Shown here: in pieces, positions 42,301 to 50,301 of the stretch | Layout: the number at the start of each line of letters is the position of its first letter | How positions within the stretch are numbered: position 1 is the first letter of the stretch | Origin: Prolixibacteraceae bacterium | GTDB taxonomy: Bacteria; Bacteroidota; Bacteroidia; Bacteroidales; Prolixibacteraceae | Direction: 5' to 3' | DNA: 55,495 nucleotides | Assembly: GCA_023228025.1 (NCBI GenBank) | Contig: JALOCD010000012.1 | Location: 1 to 55,495, forward strand | Program-made: the position numbers and the translations under genes | Notes under the pieces: model-generated | The model's database searches: none | What the model saw: only the letters and a program-made list of their open reading frames with translations | Told to the model about the DNA's origin: nothing

Positions 42301-42694
42301 AATTGTAGGGTGAAGGCCTTATACCAACCACTGTTATCTCCGCAACCGTAGCAGAGCTCTCCTTCAGCGAGGTATTGAGTACAAATGATTCTCCCAATGC
42401 GAGCGTGATATCCGTAAAAGATGCTTTCGCATACCCTACAAAAGTAATGTCTACATTGTAAGGTCCACCCGTACGCATGCCTTGCAAACTGTATCGACCA
42501 TCGGCATTGGTAACTGTTCCATATTGAGTACCTGATGGAACATGGACCGCCACGATGGCGGCACCTGGAAGTGATTCATTGCCACTGGTCACCCTTCCAC
42601 TTATTCCGGAGGAGGTAACCTGTGCAAGGACAGTTGCAAACATGCTTGAAAATAGTACAATAGTCAAGCAGAGCTTTAAAAAGTTGTTTTTCAT
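39368..42694 (-). CDS. TonB-dependent receptor with carboxypeptidase-regulatory-like domain
   Basis: A 1108-aa outer-membrane receptor. It has a signal peptide (about residues 1-24), then a CarboxypepD_reg-like domain (GISGRVTSGNESLPGA, then TNADGRYSLQGM) at about 28-110. A plug-like domain follows (SVNRSINDVTRLTPQSSG, then GGNYRQNYITVDGAQFNNAF), and then a large barrel ending YSMQLGIRYIFN with terminal aromatic residues. This is the Oar/Cna-type receptor layout rather than SusC. No SusD partner or FecR regulator is adjacent, so the substrate is unknown. A 364-bp AT-rich gap separates it from divergent nadA. Confidence 0.9.
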   Translation of the reverse strand: MKNNFLKLCLTIVLFSSMFATVLAQVTSSGISGRVTSGNESLPGAAIVAVHVPSGTQYGTVTNADGRYSLQGMRTGGPYNVDITFVGYAKASFTDITLALGESFVLNTSLKESSATVAEITVVGIRPSPYNSEKNGASMNVTTRQITMMPSVNRSINDVTRLTPQSSGMTIGGGNYRQNYITVDGAQFNNAFGIGTNLPAGGSPISLDAIDQISVNITPFDVRQSGFIGASVNAVTRSGSNEFTGSAYTFMASEKYKGNKVGDATPFTKNPSEFKMYGFRLGGPIIKNKLFFFVNYESEKNTLPGPPRVAATTAAPADGVTVARPTQSDMDMISKYLLDTYGYETGPYQGYSNESPASKMLARVDWNISRNHKFNIRYSQTKAKSPSYPSTSTSPFSSIYTGNRQSMDAMWYKNSGYYTETNFSSLSAELNSTLGNGKYLNTLRYTNSFQDEPRSTDGKIFPFVDILSGGKPYVSFGTELFSYGNLRQVKTTTITDDISWSKGKNSFTAGLQYEANETKNGFMRFGTSFYVFNSWTDFTSGAKPADFGITFSNTPGYAQAFPSFKFGQYSAYIQDEITVNSKLKVVAGLRADLPTFSQPAAAHPMIENLTFGDNKYSTATLPQSKVMLSPRIGFNYNIKEDRSLVLRGGTGIFTGRVPFVWVVSQVGDAGMVQTTMTYVGQANVPGPFKPEMNAYYPTTQPAVGKIAPSTFTIISKDFKMPQSWKSSLAMDAKLPFGLKGSLEGIYNKDINTAFFVNRGLKPGAPLNIAGYPDNRLIYPVTTSTTRGNAYYQTLSTDGKTITTGNAVASNGMSPIVLENRNKGYYYSLTAKLEKAFANGFTGMIAYTRSDARNLVDGSGDQAASAWNGNANVNGANSEELSYASYVVPDRVIASASYKIEYLKSMATTLSVIYEGGSQGRFSYVYSSNIVRDGAGSNNLIYVPKNASEITFVDQTVKDASGANVLWTAAAQSTAFFNYIDQDKYLRTRVGKYAERNGSLIPWRNQFDAKIMHEIFVKVGGKRNTIQVSLDVLNVGNLINKNWGIADFYNQNNILIPMNNASVVSGGTVKPTFRLNPYNSNQMLQNTYRDNVGYSSTYSMQLGIRYIFN

Positions 42695-43058
42695 TAATGA
42701 TAATTTTAATTACACACTGTTAGCTTAAACTTCGATAGGTTATATACGCGATCTTTGATTTAACATTTATTAGTAGATCAGATTTGAGACAAGTCAACTT
42801 AATGGCGTATTAAATATTGCTCATAATGCGCTCAAACGTCACCAAATATAATGATATCAATTGATTTAATTCCATGACGTAAGTTAGTTGTGGTAATTTA
42901 TTTATTAACTTTTTAGCATAATTTATTAACATTTTTTATCACATCTGTTGATTTGTTCGAAATCTACTTTGCCAAGTTGATTGCAATGAGGAATTTGATC
43001 TCTTGATATTGGGATGATTTTGTACTTTTACATCCTTATAAAATGATAAAATGATAAA
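42695..43058. other. AT-rich divergent intergenic region
   Basis: A 364-bp gap between the TonB receptor gene and nadA. It is AT-rich with runs such as TTATTAACTTTTTAGC and TTATTAACATTTTT (a near-direct repeat at about 42900-42935). It must hold both promoters; only the nadA one can be proposed. No open frame. Confidence 0.6.
43003..43030 (+). promoter_or_regulatory. Candidate nadA promoter
   Basis: TTG (43003-43005), 17 nt, then TACTTTTA, one base from TAnnTTTG, 28 nt before the nadA ATG. Confidence 0.4.
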
Positions 43059-43061
43059 ATG
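43041..43061 (+). repeat. Tandem octamer with two mini-ORFs before nadA
   Basis: AAATGAT-type octamer repeated so that ATG occurs at 43043, 43051 and 43059. The first two each read M-I-K-stop with the TGA overlapping the next ATG. This directly abuts the nadA start and may couple or limit initiation. Confidence 0.55.
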
Positions 43062-44048
43062 AAGGATACCTACTCAAAGATGATTGATCATTGTGGTTTT
43101 GTTGATTTACCAGTCCCGGCAGAAATTGATTATGTTGCAGAAATTGACAGGTTAAAGAGAGAGAAAAACGCGATTATTCTTGGTCATTATTACCTGACTC
43201 CGGAATTGCAGGATTTAGCCGATTTTTTGGGAGATTCATTGGCCCTGGCTCAACAGGCAGAAGCAACAAAGGCCGATATAATATTGTTTGTAGGGGTCCA
43301 TTTTATGGCTGAGACGGCCAAGATCCTCAATCCCGGCAAAAAGGTACTGGTGCCGGACATGAAGGCAGGATGTTCACTGGCAGATTCGGCGCCTGCTCCT
43401 GAATTTAAACGGTTCCTCCAACAACATCCGGACCATGTGGTGATTTCCTACATCAATTGTTCTGCTGAAATTAAGGCGCTTTCTGATGTAATCGTTACAT
43501 CTTCAAATGCAAAAAAAATCGTTGAATCATTTCCCGGAAATCAAAAAATGATTTTTGCCCCGGATAAAAATCTGGGTAATTATCTTAATTCGGTGACAGG
43601 GCGGGAGATGGTTTTGTGGGATGGCGCCTGCATGGTACATGAAAAATATTCATTGGAGAAGATCATTGAACTTAAAAACGAACATCCTGATGCAGTTTTG
43701 ATCTCTCATCCGGAATGTGAAAGACCAATTTTACTGGTTTCTGAATTTGTAGGTTCGACCACGGCGCTTTTAAATTACGTTATCACAAGTGAAGCAAAAA
43801 AATTCATCGTCGCTACGGAGAGTGGAATTCTCCACCAGATGAAGGCAAAATGTCCAGATAAAATTTTTATGCCAGCACCATCCATTGATGCAACATGTGG
43901 CTGTAATGATTGTAGTTTCATGAAGTTAAACACACTCAAAAAGCTCTATCTTGCATTGCTTTATGAGCAGCCTGAGATTATTCTTAAGGAAGAGTTAATG
44001 GTCAAAGCAAAGATGCCAATAGTCAGAATGCTCGAACTATCTAAATAG
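43059..44048 (+). CDS. nadA: Quinolinate synthase
   Basis: Condenses iminoaspartate with dihydroxyacetone phosphate to quinolinate for NAD synthesis. The 329-aa NadA contains the three cluster Cys regions: DMKAGCSLADS (Cys105), WDGACMVHEKY and DATCGCNDC. NAIILGHYYL and VGVHFMAETAKILNP are also family blocks. No nadB or nadC is adjacent in this window. A complex hairpin follows the stop. Confidence 0.95.
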   Translation: MKDTYSKMIDHCGFVDLPVPAEIDYVAEIDRLKREKNAIILGHYYLTPELQDLADFLGDSLALAQQAEATKADIILFVGVHFMAETAKILNPGKKVLVPDMKAGCSLADSAPAPEFKRFLQQHPDHVVISYINCSAEIKALSDVIVTSSNAKKIVESFPGNQKMIFAPDKNLGNYLNSVTGREMVLWDGACMVHEKYSLEKIIELKNEHPDAVLISHPECERPILLVSEFVGSTTALLNYVITSEAKKFIVATESGILHQMKAKCPDKIFMPAPSIDATCGCNDCSFMKLNTLKKLYLALLYEQPEIILKEELMVKAKMPIVRMLELSK

Positions 44049-44053
44049 TTGTT

Positions 44054-44133
44054 AAAACAGCCTTTCCTAGGGGGAATAAATCACCAAAACACTAAATTCT
44101 CCCTAAAATTTCTTTTCTTTGTCAGGCTGTTTT
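44054..44133 (+). terminator. Nested hairpin after nadA
   Basis: Outer stem AAAACAGCCT/AGGCTGTTTT (44054-44063, 44124-44133) encloses an inner stem TAGGGGGAAT/ATTCTCCCTA with one mismatch. It lies within 90 nt of the nadA stop, so it is probably a terminator, though only four T end it. Confidence 0.55.
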
Positions 44134-44171
44134 GGGTCTTTCTCAAAGCAATCATTGAAACATTACTGTGA

Positions 44172-45515
44172 ATGAGAAAAAATAATTTATTGCTTTACAT
44201 CCTCTTTTTTGTACTGGGTTTGACTATATTTTCCTGCAAAAAAAGTAGTACAACAACAGAACCAACGGTTGTCCCTGCCAATGTTTTCAACGGCAGTATC
44301 AACATCTATTCCAGTGGCAACGATACTACCCTGCAGCGATTTCTGAATGGAAAGTACAATACAATCAAAGGAAGTCTGATTTTATCTTCCTCTGATGTAA
44401 TTGATTACAAGAAATATTTTGTGAACCTTGTTGAGGTACAGGGATCTGTTACCCTTTATAAAATTCCCAACAAAGATCTGTCCTTTTTGTCTGCACTCAG
44501 GAATGTAGTTGGGAATTTTCAAGTTTCATCTTGTCCTGAATTGACCTCTTTTAATGGGGTTACTGCTTTGGATACGATAGGATCTTCATTGATTGTTGAA
44601 AGAAATCCCAGGTTTGTGAACTTTTCAGGATTAGAACAAATCCTAAAAATTTCGTCAATTACGGTTACTGCCAACCCCTCACTTGTCTCCTTTTCCGGTC
44701 TGCAGAATTTGACAACTATGACAGGATCGCTCGGTATTTATCAGAATCCAGTTCTTACTTCACTCATTGGATTAACAGGATTGACCTCCATTGGTGGGGA
44801 TATGAGCATAAGTGAAAATCCTAATTTTGTTGATTTCACAGGGCTGGCCAATCTTCTGGAGATCCAAGGTACGCTCTCCTTGACAACGCTTCCCCAGCTT
44901 AACAGCCTTATAAATCTTATTCCGGTCAACGATACAATTACTTCCATCTCACTTGTCGATTGCAACGGATTGCTCAATTTACAGGGTTTAGGTAATATTC
45001 CATGTATCAAAAGTAATTTAAACATTGTTGCCTGTAACAATCTTGAGAACCTGACCGGCTTGGCAAAAATTGATACCATCAAAGGTACTGTGGTCCTCAA
45101 TAAACTTGAAAAACTCAGTTCATTTACAGGATTGAATGGAATTAAATATATCAAAAAGGATGTTCGAATATCAGAATGTAACAGCATGACCGGAATGAAT
45201 GGTTTTGCCCTTCTGGATAGTATTGGAGGTGGATTATTGGTACAAGACAATGCTTCATTGGTTAATTTTAGTGGTTTTGGCAAAGTGAAAACCATTCGGG
45301 GAAAGGTCGAAATTCTCGAGAATAATGCACTAAGATCCCTGGATGGTCTTGAAAACTTAAAAAACGCGCGCAGTTCACTGGATATCTATTACAATTCCAA
45401 TCTGTCAGGTTATTGTGCCATCAAGTCTTTAACATTAACCGGAACTGCTTACATCAGCCAAAATAAGTTCACTCCTACCTGGACTCAAATAAAAGCAGGA
45501 GATTGCTCGAGATAG
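44172..45515 (+). CDS. Surface lipoprotein with receptor-L-domain-like repeats
   Basis: A 447-aa predicted lipoprotein: hydrophobic N-terminus ending GLTIFSC with Cys at residue 22, then a Ser/Thr linker. The body contains about ten irregular leucine-rich repeats of roughly 22-25 residues in the pattern ...ITGSLxIxxNPxLxSFxGLxxLxxI, similar to the L domains of growth-factor receptors (for example GDMSISENPNFVDFTGL and SLGIYQNPVLTSLIGL). It is probably displayed on the cell surface and binds a protein or glycan. Its stop codon lies in the arm of a long palindrome shared with ilvE. Confidence 0.75.
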   Translation: MRKNNLLLYILFFVLGLTIFSCKKSSTTTEPTVVPANVFNGSINIYSSGNDTTLQRFLNGKYNTIKGSLILSSSDVIDYKKYFVNLVEVQGSVTLYKIPNKDLSFLSALRNVVGNFQVSSCPELTSFNGVTALDTIGSSLIVERNPRFVNFSGLEQILKISSITVTANPSLVSFSGLQNLTTMTGSLGIYQNPVLTSLIGLTGLTSIGGDMSISENPNFVDFTGLANLLEIQGTLSLTTLPQLNSLINLIPVNDTITSISLVDCNGLLNLQGLGNIPCIKSNLNIVACNNLENLTGLAKIDTIKGTVVLNKLEKLSSFTGLNGIKYIKKDVRISECNSMTGMNGFALLDSIGGGLLVQDNASLVNFSGFGKVKTIRGKVEILENNALRSLDGLENLKNARSSLDIYYNSNLSGYCAIKSLTLTGTAYISQNKFTPTWTQIKAGDCSR

Positions 45516-45582
45516 CCTGAAAATAAAGGACAAAAAAAAACACTCTTGCGGGTGTTTTTTTTGTCCTTTATTTTCAGGCTAT
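45512..45582. terminator. 31-bp palindromic bidirectional terminator containing both stop codons
   Basis: Arms 45512-45543 and 45552-45582 pair along about 31 bp with one bulged A around TCTTGCGG. A run of eight T ends each strand's inner arm. The lipoprotein TAG (45513-45515) and the ilvE TGA (45574-45576) both lie inside the arms. Confidence 0.85.
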
Positions 45583-46587
45583 GACATCGGTCCAGCCATG
45601 AATATCCTCTTCTGTCCCGTATTGTATTCCCCTAAGTTTTTCGTAAAGTTTTACGCTGATCTTTCCTGGTTCCGAACCAAAAAGGTACTCTTTTTTCAGA
45701 TCGGCATCGTATACCCGCTTGATGGGTGAAATAACGGCAGCCGTACCACAGGCACCAATTTCATCAAATTCTGCAAGTTCTTCGACAGGAATGGGGCGTT
45801 CTTCAACTTCCAATCCCATATCCTTCGCCAGTTGCCTTAGGCTCATGTTGGTGATGGATGGCAAGATTGATGTAGATTTTGGGGTAATATACTTGTTTTG
45901 TTTGATTCCGAAGAAATTTGCAGGTCCGCATTCATCCAGATATTTTTTCTCTTTTGCATCGAGGTACAATACTGCTGAAAAGCCATTTTCATGCGCTTTG
46001 TGACCTGATACCAGGCTGGCAGCATAGTTTCCTCCAACTTTAAATGTTCCGGTTCCAAGCGGAGCTGCCCGGTCGTATTCACGGTAAATGACCAGATCTG
46101 TCGGTTTGAATCCTTCTTTGAAGTATGGGCCAACCGGCATCACAAAAATCATGAAAAGATACTCATCAGAAGCTTTTACGCCTATCTGGGCGCCTGTGCC
46201 AATCAACAATGGCCGTATATACAAAGAGGCGCCTGATTCGTAGGGCGGTACAAATCTTTCGTTCAGGAGAACCGCTTTTTTCACAGCCTCCATGAAGAGC
46301 GTATCAGGAACTTCTGCCAACATGATCCCTTTGGCGCTGTGACGCATTCTTCTGGCATTCTCAATCATCCTGAATACCCGAATCTTGCCATCTTTGCCGC
46401 GGAAGGCCTTTAATCCTTCGAAAGCTTCCTGGCCATAATGCAGCGAAGTAGCGGCCATGTGTATATTAAGCATCTCTGAATCACTGACTTCAAGTTCTCC
46501 CCAAGCTCCATTCCGAAACCAGCATCGAACATTGTAATCAGTTTTGCTGTAACCAAATGCAAGGTTTTTCCAATCGATTGACTCCAT
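45574..46587 (-). CDS. ilvE: Branched-chain amino acid aminotransferase
   Basis: A 337-aa class IV PLP transaminase for leucine, isoleucine and valine. Start 46587 (MESIDWKNLAFGY) is the normal beginning; 46608 adds 7 residues. Signatures: HYGQEAFEGLKAFRG, SLYIRPLLIGTGAQIGV, the PLP-Lys region GTGTFKVGGNYAAS (with the Lys in KVGGNYA), and the LDECGPANFFGI plus EIGACGTAAVISPI blocks. Group III-like (eukaryotic/actinobacterial type) length. Confidence 0.94.
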   Translation of the reverse strand: MESIDWKNLAFGYSKTDYNVRCWFRNGAWGELEVSDSEMLNIHMAATSLHYGQEAFEGLKAFRGKDGKIRVFRMIENARRMRHSAKGIMLAEVPDTLFMEAVKKAVLLNERFVPPYESGASLYIRPLLIGTGAQIGVKASDEYLFMIFVMPVGPYFKEGFKPTDLVIYREYDRAAPLGTGTFKVGGNYAASLVSGHKAHENGFSAVLYLDAKEKKYLDECGPANFFGIKQNKYITPKSTSILPSITNMSLRQLAKDMGLEVEERPIPVEELAEFDEIGACGTAAVISPIKRVYDADLKKEYLFGSEPGKISVKLYEKLRGIQYGTEEDIHGWTDVIA

Positions 46588-46688
46588 GACTGTATATGTT
46601 TCCCACAAAATTAAACTATTCTTTCGATTTTTCAGTTTTTCTTATTAGCTTGTTTGAAATCTCTCATCTTAGCCTAAACGATCCCCAA

Positions 46689-46719
46689 TCTGTAATCTTT
46701 AATTTGTAATTTGTAATTG
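46689..46719. repeat. TTTGTAA heptad repeat at the DUF4091 gene end
   Basis: Four degenerate copies of AATTTGT/AATCTGT. The last residues (LQITN) and the stop codon of the upstream minus-strand gene are read from it. Confidence 0.7.
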
Positions 46720-49700
46720 TTTTACACAATCCATCATCTCTTTTCTAATCATCCTGACTGCCTCCTCACTGTTGGTTACATCCATCACTTTGTTGCTCAT
46801 CCCAAGCTTCATCTCCCTGTCGCTTTGATCAACCAGTTCAGTAACAGATTTAAGCAATTGCTCTATTTTGGTTTTGGCATTCATCGAAAGGGTATTTGGG
46901 TTTTCACTGAGTTTTGCCTTTAGACTTATCAGGATTCTGTAGTCTTCGATTCCCTCTCTGACGGCTTCCCATCTGCGCGAATTGATGGGTTTGACGACGC
47001 CTTTGTAAACCAATGGATATTCAAGCATCGTCCTTCCCCACATGTCATCACCGAGGTTGTAAGACCAGTAGCCAATTCCCGTTGCATTCCACCTGAATGC
47101 GGCCAAAGCCGAGATCCGGAATTGTCCTACGATGTTGATACTTTTGACGTTGGGGCCCATTGGACGGGCATAGGAATAGGAGCAGTCGTACGACCACAAC
47201 ATACTTCCGGCGTCGTTTCTGATGATATCCATTGCCGGACTCTTCTCCGGTAGTGAATTATATCCAATGCACCAAACATCCATGTAAGGTTGCATGGCCT
47301 TGAACATGGGCGCCTCACCGCCACCGTCCATATAAACAAGTAGTTCAGGATCTTTGGCTTTCAACATTTTGCCAAACATCACCAATTTGTTTATCACCGA
47401 CCAACCAATGCCTCCCGGTTCATCATAAGGATAGAAAGCGAAATGTTTCTTGTCGATTCCTTTGGATGCCAAATGTGCTGTCAGCTTATCGAGATAGAGA
47501 TTCAGTGCAGGACTTGAAGCTCCGAGATCTTTCTCTTTTAGCACATCCGGTAGTCCCGACAGCAAAAGAAATACATCATTTCCACTCAGTTCATCCACAA
47601 TTTTGTCTTGCGCAGTAAAATCAAATTCGGTTTGATTGCTGTTGGATTTGCCCTGAGGTACAATGAATACTGTATTCCCGTGATCCAAAAGATTGCGAAT
47701 GGTGGATTTGTCGTACGAACCCCATGCACATAGTCTGATAGCCCCTTGCGGCGCCATTTCAAAATTCAGCACATCCAATTCGATCTCTGCCCGTACAGTG
47801 GGAAGTGCAACATTTTGGGGACTAGCCGGACCGTTTTGCACGCCAATGCCATTCAATGCCCGGATTACTACCGGAATCCTGTAATGACCGGCTTTGGTAC
47901 CAGCAGCGCAGGAAACAGAAATCCATATCTCTTGAGTAGAAAGGGATGGAATAACGATTGTCCTGCTTTCATCCAGTTCTGGCAGTGCATCCCAGGCTGG
48001 TTTTCCCAATGCATCCATCGTAGCGACCGAATGCTGTATACTGATATTGATTCCATCAGGTACTGAATCCGTTTCTATACGGGCCGTTACATTGCGGCCT
48101 ATCAGATTGAATAGGTTCAGTGAGATTGGTTCATTCTCACCGGAAACCATAGAGCGGGCAATGGTGATGCTCTTGGCAACAACTTTCGGTAAAACTTCTT
48201 CTCGCCCTTTGTTTTCCCAAAGATCCCCTTCAAATGGGATCAAAGTTGTATTCGCTGATAAAACAAGGGAAGCCTCCGCCAAATCGGCAATTTTTATGGC
48301 CTTTTGAATTCTTGTAGTTAATTCATGGCTTTTCACTGCAATATCTCCCTGTTCCGGCTGATTTCCAGCCAAAGAAATCCCTTGTTGCGGTTGCAGCATT
48401 TGATACTTCCGATCGATTGTTTCCGCCTCCTGAAACAGGGCATCGGATAAATCGGGTCTTTGTGGCTGGGCCTTTGTTGCAGTTTCCTTTAATCTTTTCA
48501 GGCAGGATTGAACCAGCGATTTTTCATTTAGGAAGGGGGTTAGGTTGACAGTTCGGTCACCTGAAAAAAGCATTTTCCCGGTAGGTGAGACCAGGCTCCA
48601 TTTGAAATGATAGTTTCCCGGCGACTTGCCATTGAATGGAAGAAATATCTGAGTGTGGTGACCTGCCAGTTTGGAGGTGACAGATTGGAATTTCCCGTCC
48701 GGATGACTGCATGAAGCCTCAATCGAAATCAATTCCTCCGTGCTGTTCGGATTGAAAACGTCGAAACAGATATCCTCTCCCAGGTAAAGTTCATTCCAGT
48801 TGAGATGCCTGGGAATCATGCTCAATTGACTTTTGGATGTCAGGCAGGAGGAGAAATTGGACTTGGCTTCACTGCCACCTGAGGTAATCCACTGCCTTTT
48901 GGTACCAAGAGGTGAAGAGCTCCTGAAGCAATAGACCAATCCGCTTTCACCACCGGTAAGCGCCATTTCCAATCCTGCGGATTTCTTTGAAATCTCACCG
49001 AAAGTAGGCGTTTCGTTGATGGTACGGTGACCAAAATTGTAATCGAAAGCGATCGATCCACTCTGATCAAGAGACTGAAGATGACCATCCTGAGTGCAGA
49101 ATATATATTCAAGTTCGCCATCACCGTTCAGGTCGATGATGGAGCCTGATCCAAGTGTACGTCCTTGCATGTCGATGTTCCAGAGCAGTCCGCCATTTTC
49201 CGTAAACCGATAAATAACGCCGAGTTGTGTGATTAAAAACAGATCCGCTACACCATTTTGGTCGAAGTCGCCAGCCGAGAGGGTAGAGGCCACAGCCCCT
49301 TTGACCTGCCTGCTCCACAAGCGGGTGCCATTGGCAGAAAAACAAAAAGCCTCTCCATTGCCTGAGGCTGCGAAAATCCTCGGCTGACCATCGGAAGCCA
49401 CAAAAATCACTGGCGTTGAGTTACCCCAAGTCTGGCAAGTGCCTCCGATATTTTGTTCCCAATACAGGGTGCCATCCGCGTGAAGCACGGATAAAATTCC
49501 ATTCGTCGAGAGATAAGCAATTTCTAGTCCCTTTTTACCATCCAAATCACCAATTGCGGCACTGGAGGGCATTCCTTTGATGGACGACTTCCACAGAGGC
49601 TTTCCTGACAAGGCTTCGAAGGCAAAGATGGTGCCGGATTCGTCCCCTTGAACGATCGTGGTAACCCCATCTTCGCCGAGATCGGCAACTGCAGGCGCCG

Positions 49701-50097
49701 ACCACGAGCATGGACCGTTCAATTTGGCTTCCCACTGCACTTTCCCTTTGCTATCGTGGCACCTAAGGTAACCACCGTTGTCGGAAGTATAGATAAGCGG
49801 CAGTTTCCCTTTTGGTTCCCATACGGATGGGGACATCATGTAGCGACCCTTGCTCCGGTATTTCCAGATTTCGTTTCCATTGCCATCCAGAGCAATCAGG
49901 TCCTCTCTACCGGCAACGATCACCTGAGACTCCTCTCCACCTGTAAGATGCGCCAGAACCGGACTATTTTCCAAAAACGATTTAACATCGGTTTTCCAAA
50001 GTTGCGTCAGGTTGACTTTGTTTTGAGCCTGTAACAAACCTGTAGAAACCAGAACGGTTATCAGAATAAGTTGAAAGAGTTTCATTTTTTGTGTCAT
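46699..50097 (-). CDS. PQQ-like beta-propeller fused to a DUF4091 glycosidase-like domain
   Basis: A 1132-aa predicted exported protein (signal about 5-24, LILITVLVSTGLLQAQ). Residues about 30-400 form a quinoprotein/PQQ-like beta-propeller without obvious cofactor residues: repeated GNGNEIWKYRSKG, SGKPLWKSS, ADGTLYWEQN and NGTRLWSRQ blades. Residues ~420-730 are beta-sandwich-like and coiled. From ~760 to the end is a DUF4091-type TIM barrel, with FAFYPYDEPGG, WCIGYNSLP, WSYDCSYSYARP and GIGYWSYN. DUF4091 proteins are glycoside hydrolase-like with unknown activity; a propeller fusion suggests sensing or binding of a polymer. Start 50097 or 50085 are both possible. Confidence 0.75.
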   Translation of the reverse strand: MTQKMKLFQLILITVLVSTGLLQAQNKVNLTQLWKTDVKSFLENSPVLAHLTGGEESQVIVAGREDLIALDGNGNEIWKYRSKGRYMMSPSVWEPKGKLPLIYTSDNGGYLRCHDSKGKVQWEAKLNGPCSWSAPAVADLGEDGVTTIVQGDESGTIFAFEALSGKPLWKSSIKGMPSSAAIGDLDGKKGLEIAYLSTNGILSVLHADGTLYWEQNIGGTCQTWGNSTPVIFVASDGQPRIFAASGNGEAFCFSANGTRLWSRQVKGAVASTLSAGDFDQNGVADLFLITQLGVIYRFTENGGLLWNIDMQGRTLGSGSIIDLNGDGELEYIFCTQDGHLQSLDQSGSIAFDYNFGHRTINETPTFGEISKKSAGLEMALTGGESGLVYCFRSSSPLGTKRQWITSGGSEAKSNFSSCLTSKSQLSMIPRHLNWNELYLGEDICFDVFNPNSTEELISIEASCSHPDGKFQSVTSKLAGHHTQIFLPFNGKSPGNYHFKWSLVSPTGKMLFSGDRTVNLTPFLNEKSLVQSCLKRLKETATKAQPQRPDLSDALFQEAETIDRKYQMLQPQQGISLAGNQPEQGDIAVKSHELTTRIQKAIKIADLAEASLVLSANTTLIPFEGDLWENKGREEVLPKVVAKSITIARSMVSGENEPISLNLFNLIGRNVTARIETDSVPDGINISIQHSVATMDALGKPAWDALPELDESRTIVIPSLSTQEIWISVSCAAGTKAGHYRIPVVIRALNGIGVQNGPASPQNVALPTVRAEIELDVLNFEMAPQGAIRLCAWGSYDKSTIRNLLDHGNTVFIVPQGKSNSNQTEFDFTAQDKIVDELSGNDVFLLLSGLPDVLKEKDLGASSPALNLYLDKLTAHLASKGIDKKHFAFYPYDEPGGIGWSVINKLVMFGKMLKAKDPELLVYMDGGGEAPMFKAMQPYMDVWCIGYNSLPEKSPAMDIIRNDAGSMLWSYDCSYSYARPMGPNVKSINIVGQFRISALAAFRWNATGIGYWSYNLGDDMWGRTMLEYPLVYKGVVKPINSRRWEAVREGIEDYRILISLKAKLSENPNTLSMNAKTKIEQLLKSVTELVDQSDREMKLGMSNKVMDVTNSEEAVRMIRKEMMDCVKQLQITN

Positions 50098-50122
50098 AGT
50101 TGGTTTAATTTGAAAATTGGAA

Positions 50123-50279
50123 AATGTGGAAATGTGAAAATAGGAGAACGCTTCGATCTTGTCCTAAATCGTTGGATGTAGTTATCGCTGAGTTAAAGAT
50201 TATTTGAACTTATTTTTTCTAAAATTATGTTTCAAAATGTGACAAATGTTGATTTTATGAATTTTCACATTTCCACATT
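50123..50279. repeat. 19-bp inverted repeat in the gap before the DUF4091 gene
   Basis: AATGTGGAAATGTGAAAAT (50123-50141) and its exact reverse complement (50261-50279), each part of a degenerate CATTTCCA/TGGAAATG tandem. The 119-nt spacer is AT-rich without a gene. Confidence 0.65.
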
Positions 50280-50301
50280 TCCAAATTGTCTTATTAGCAC
50301 A

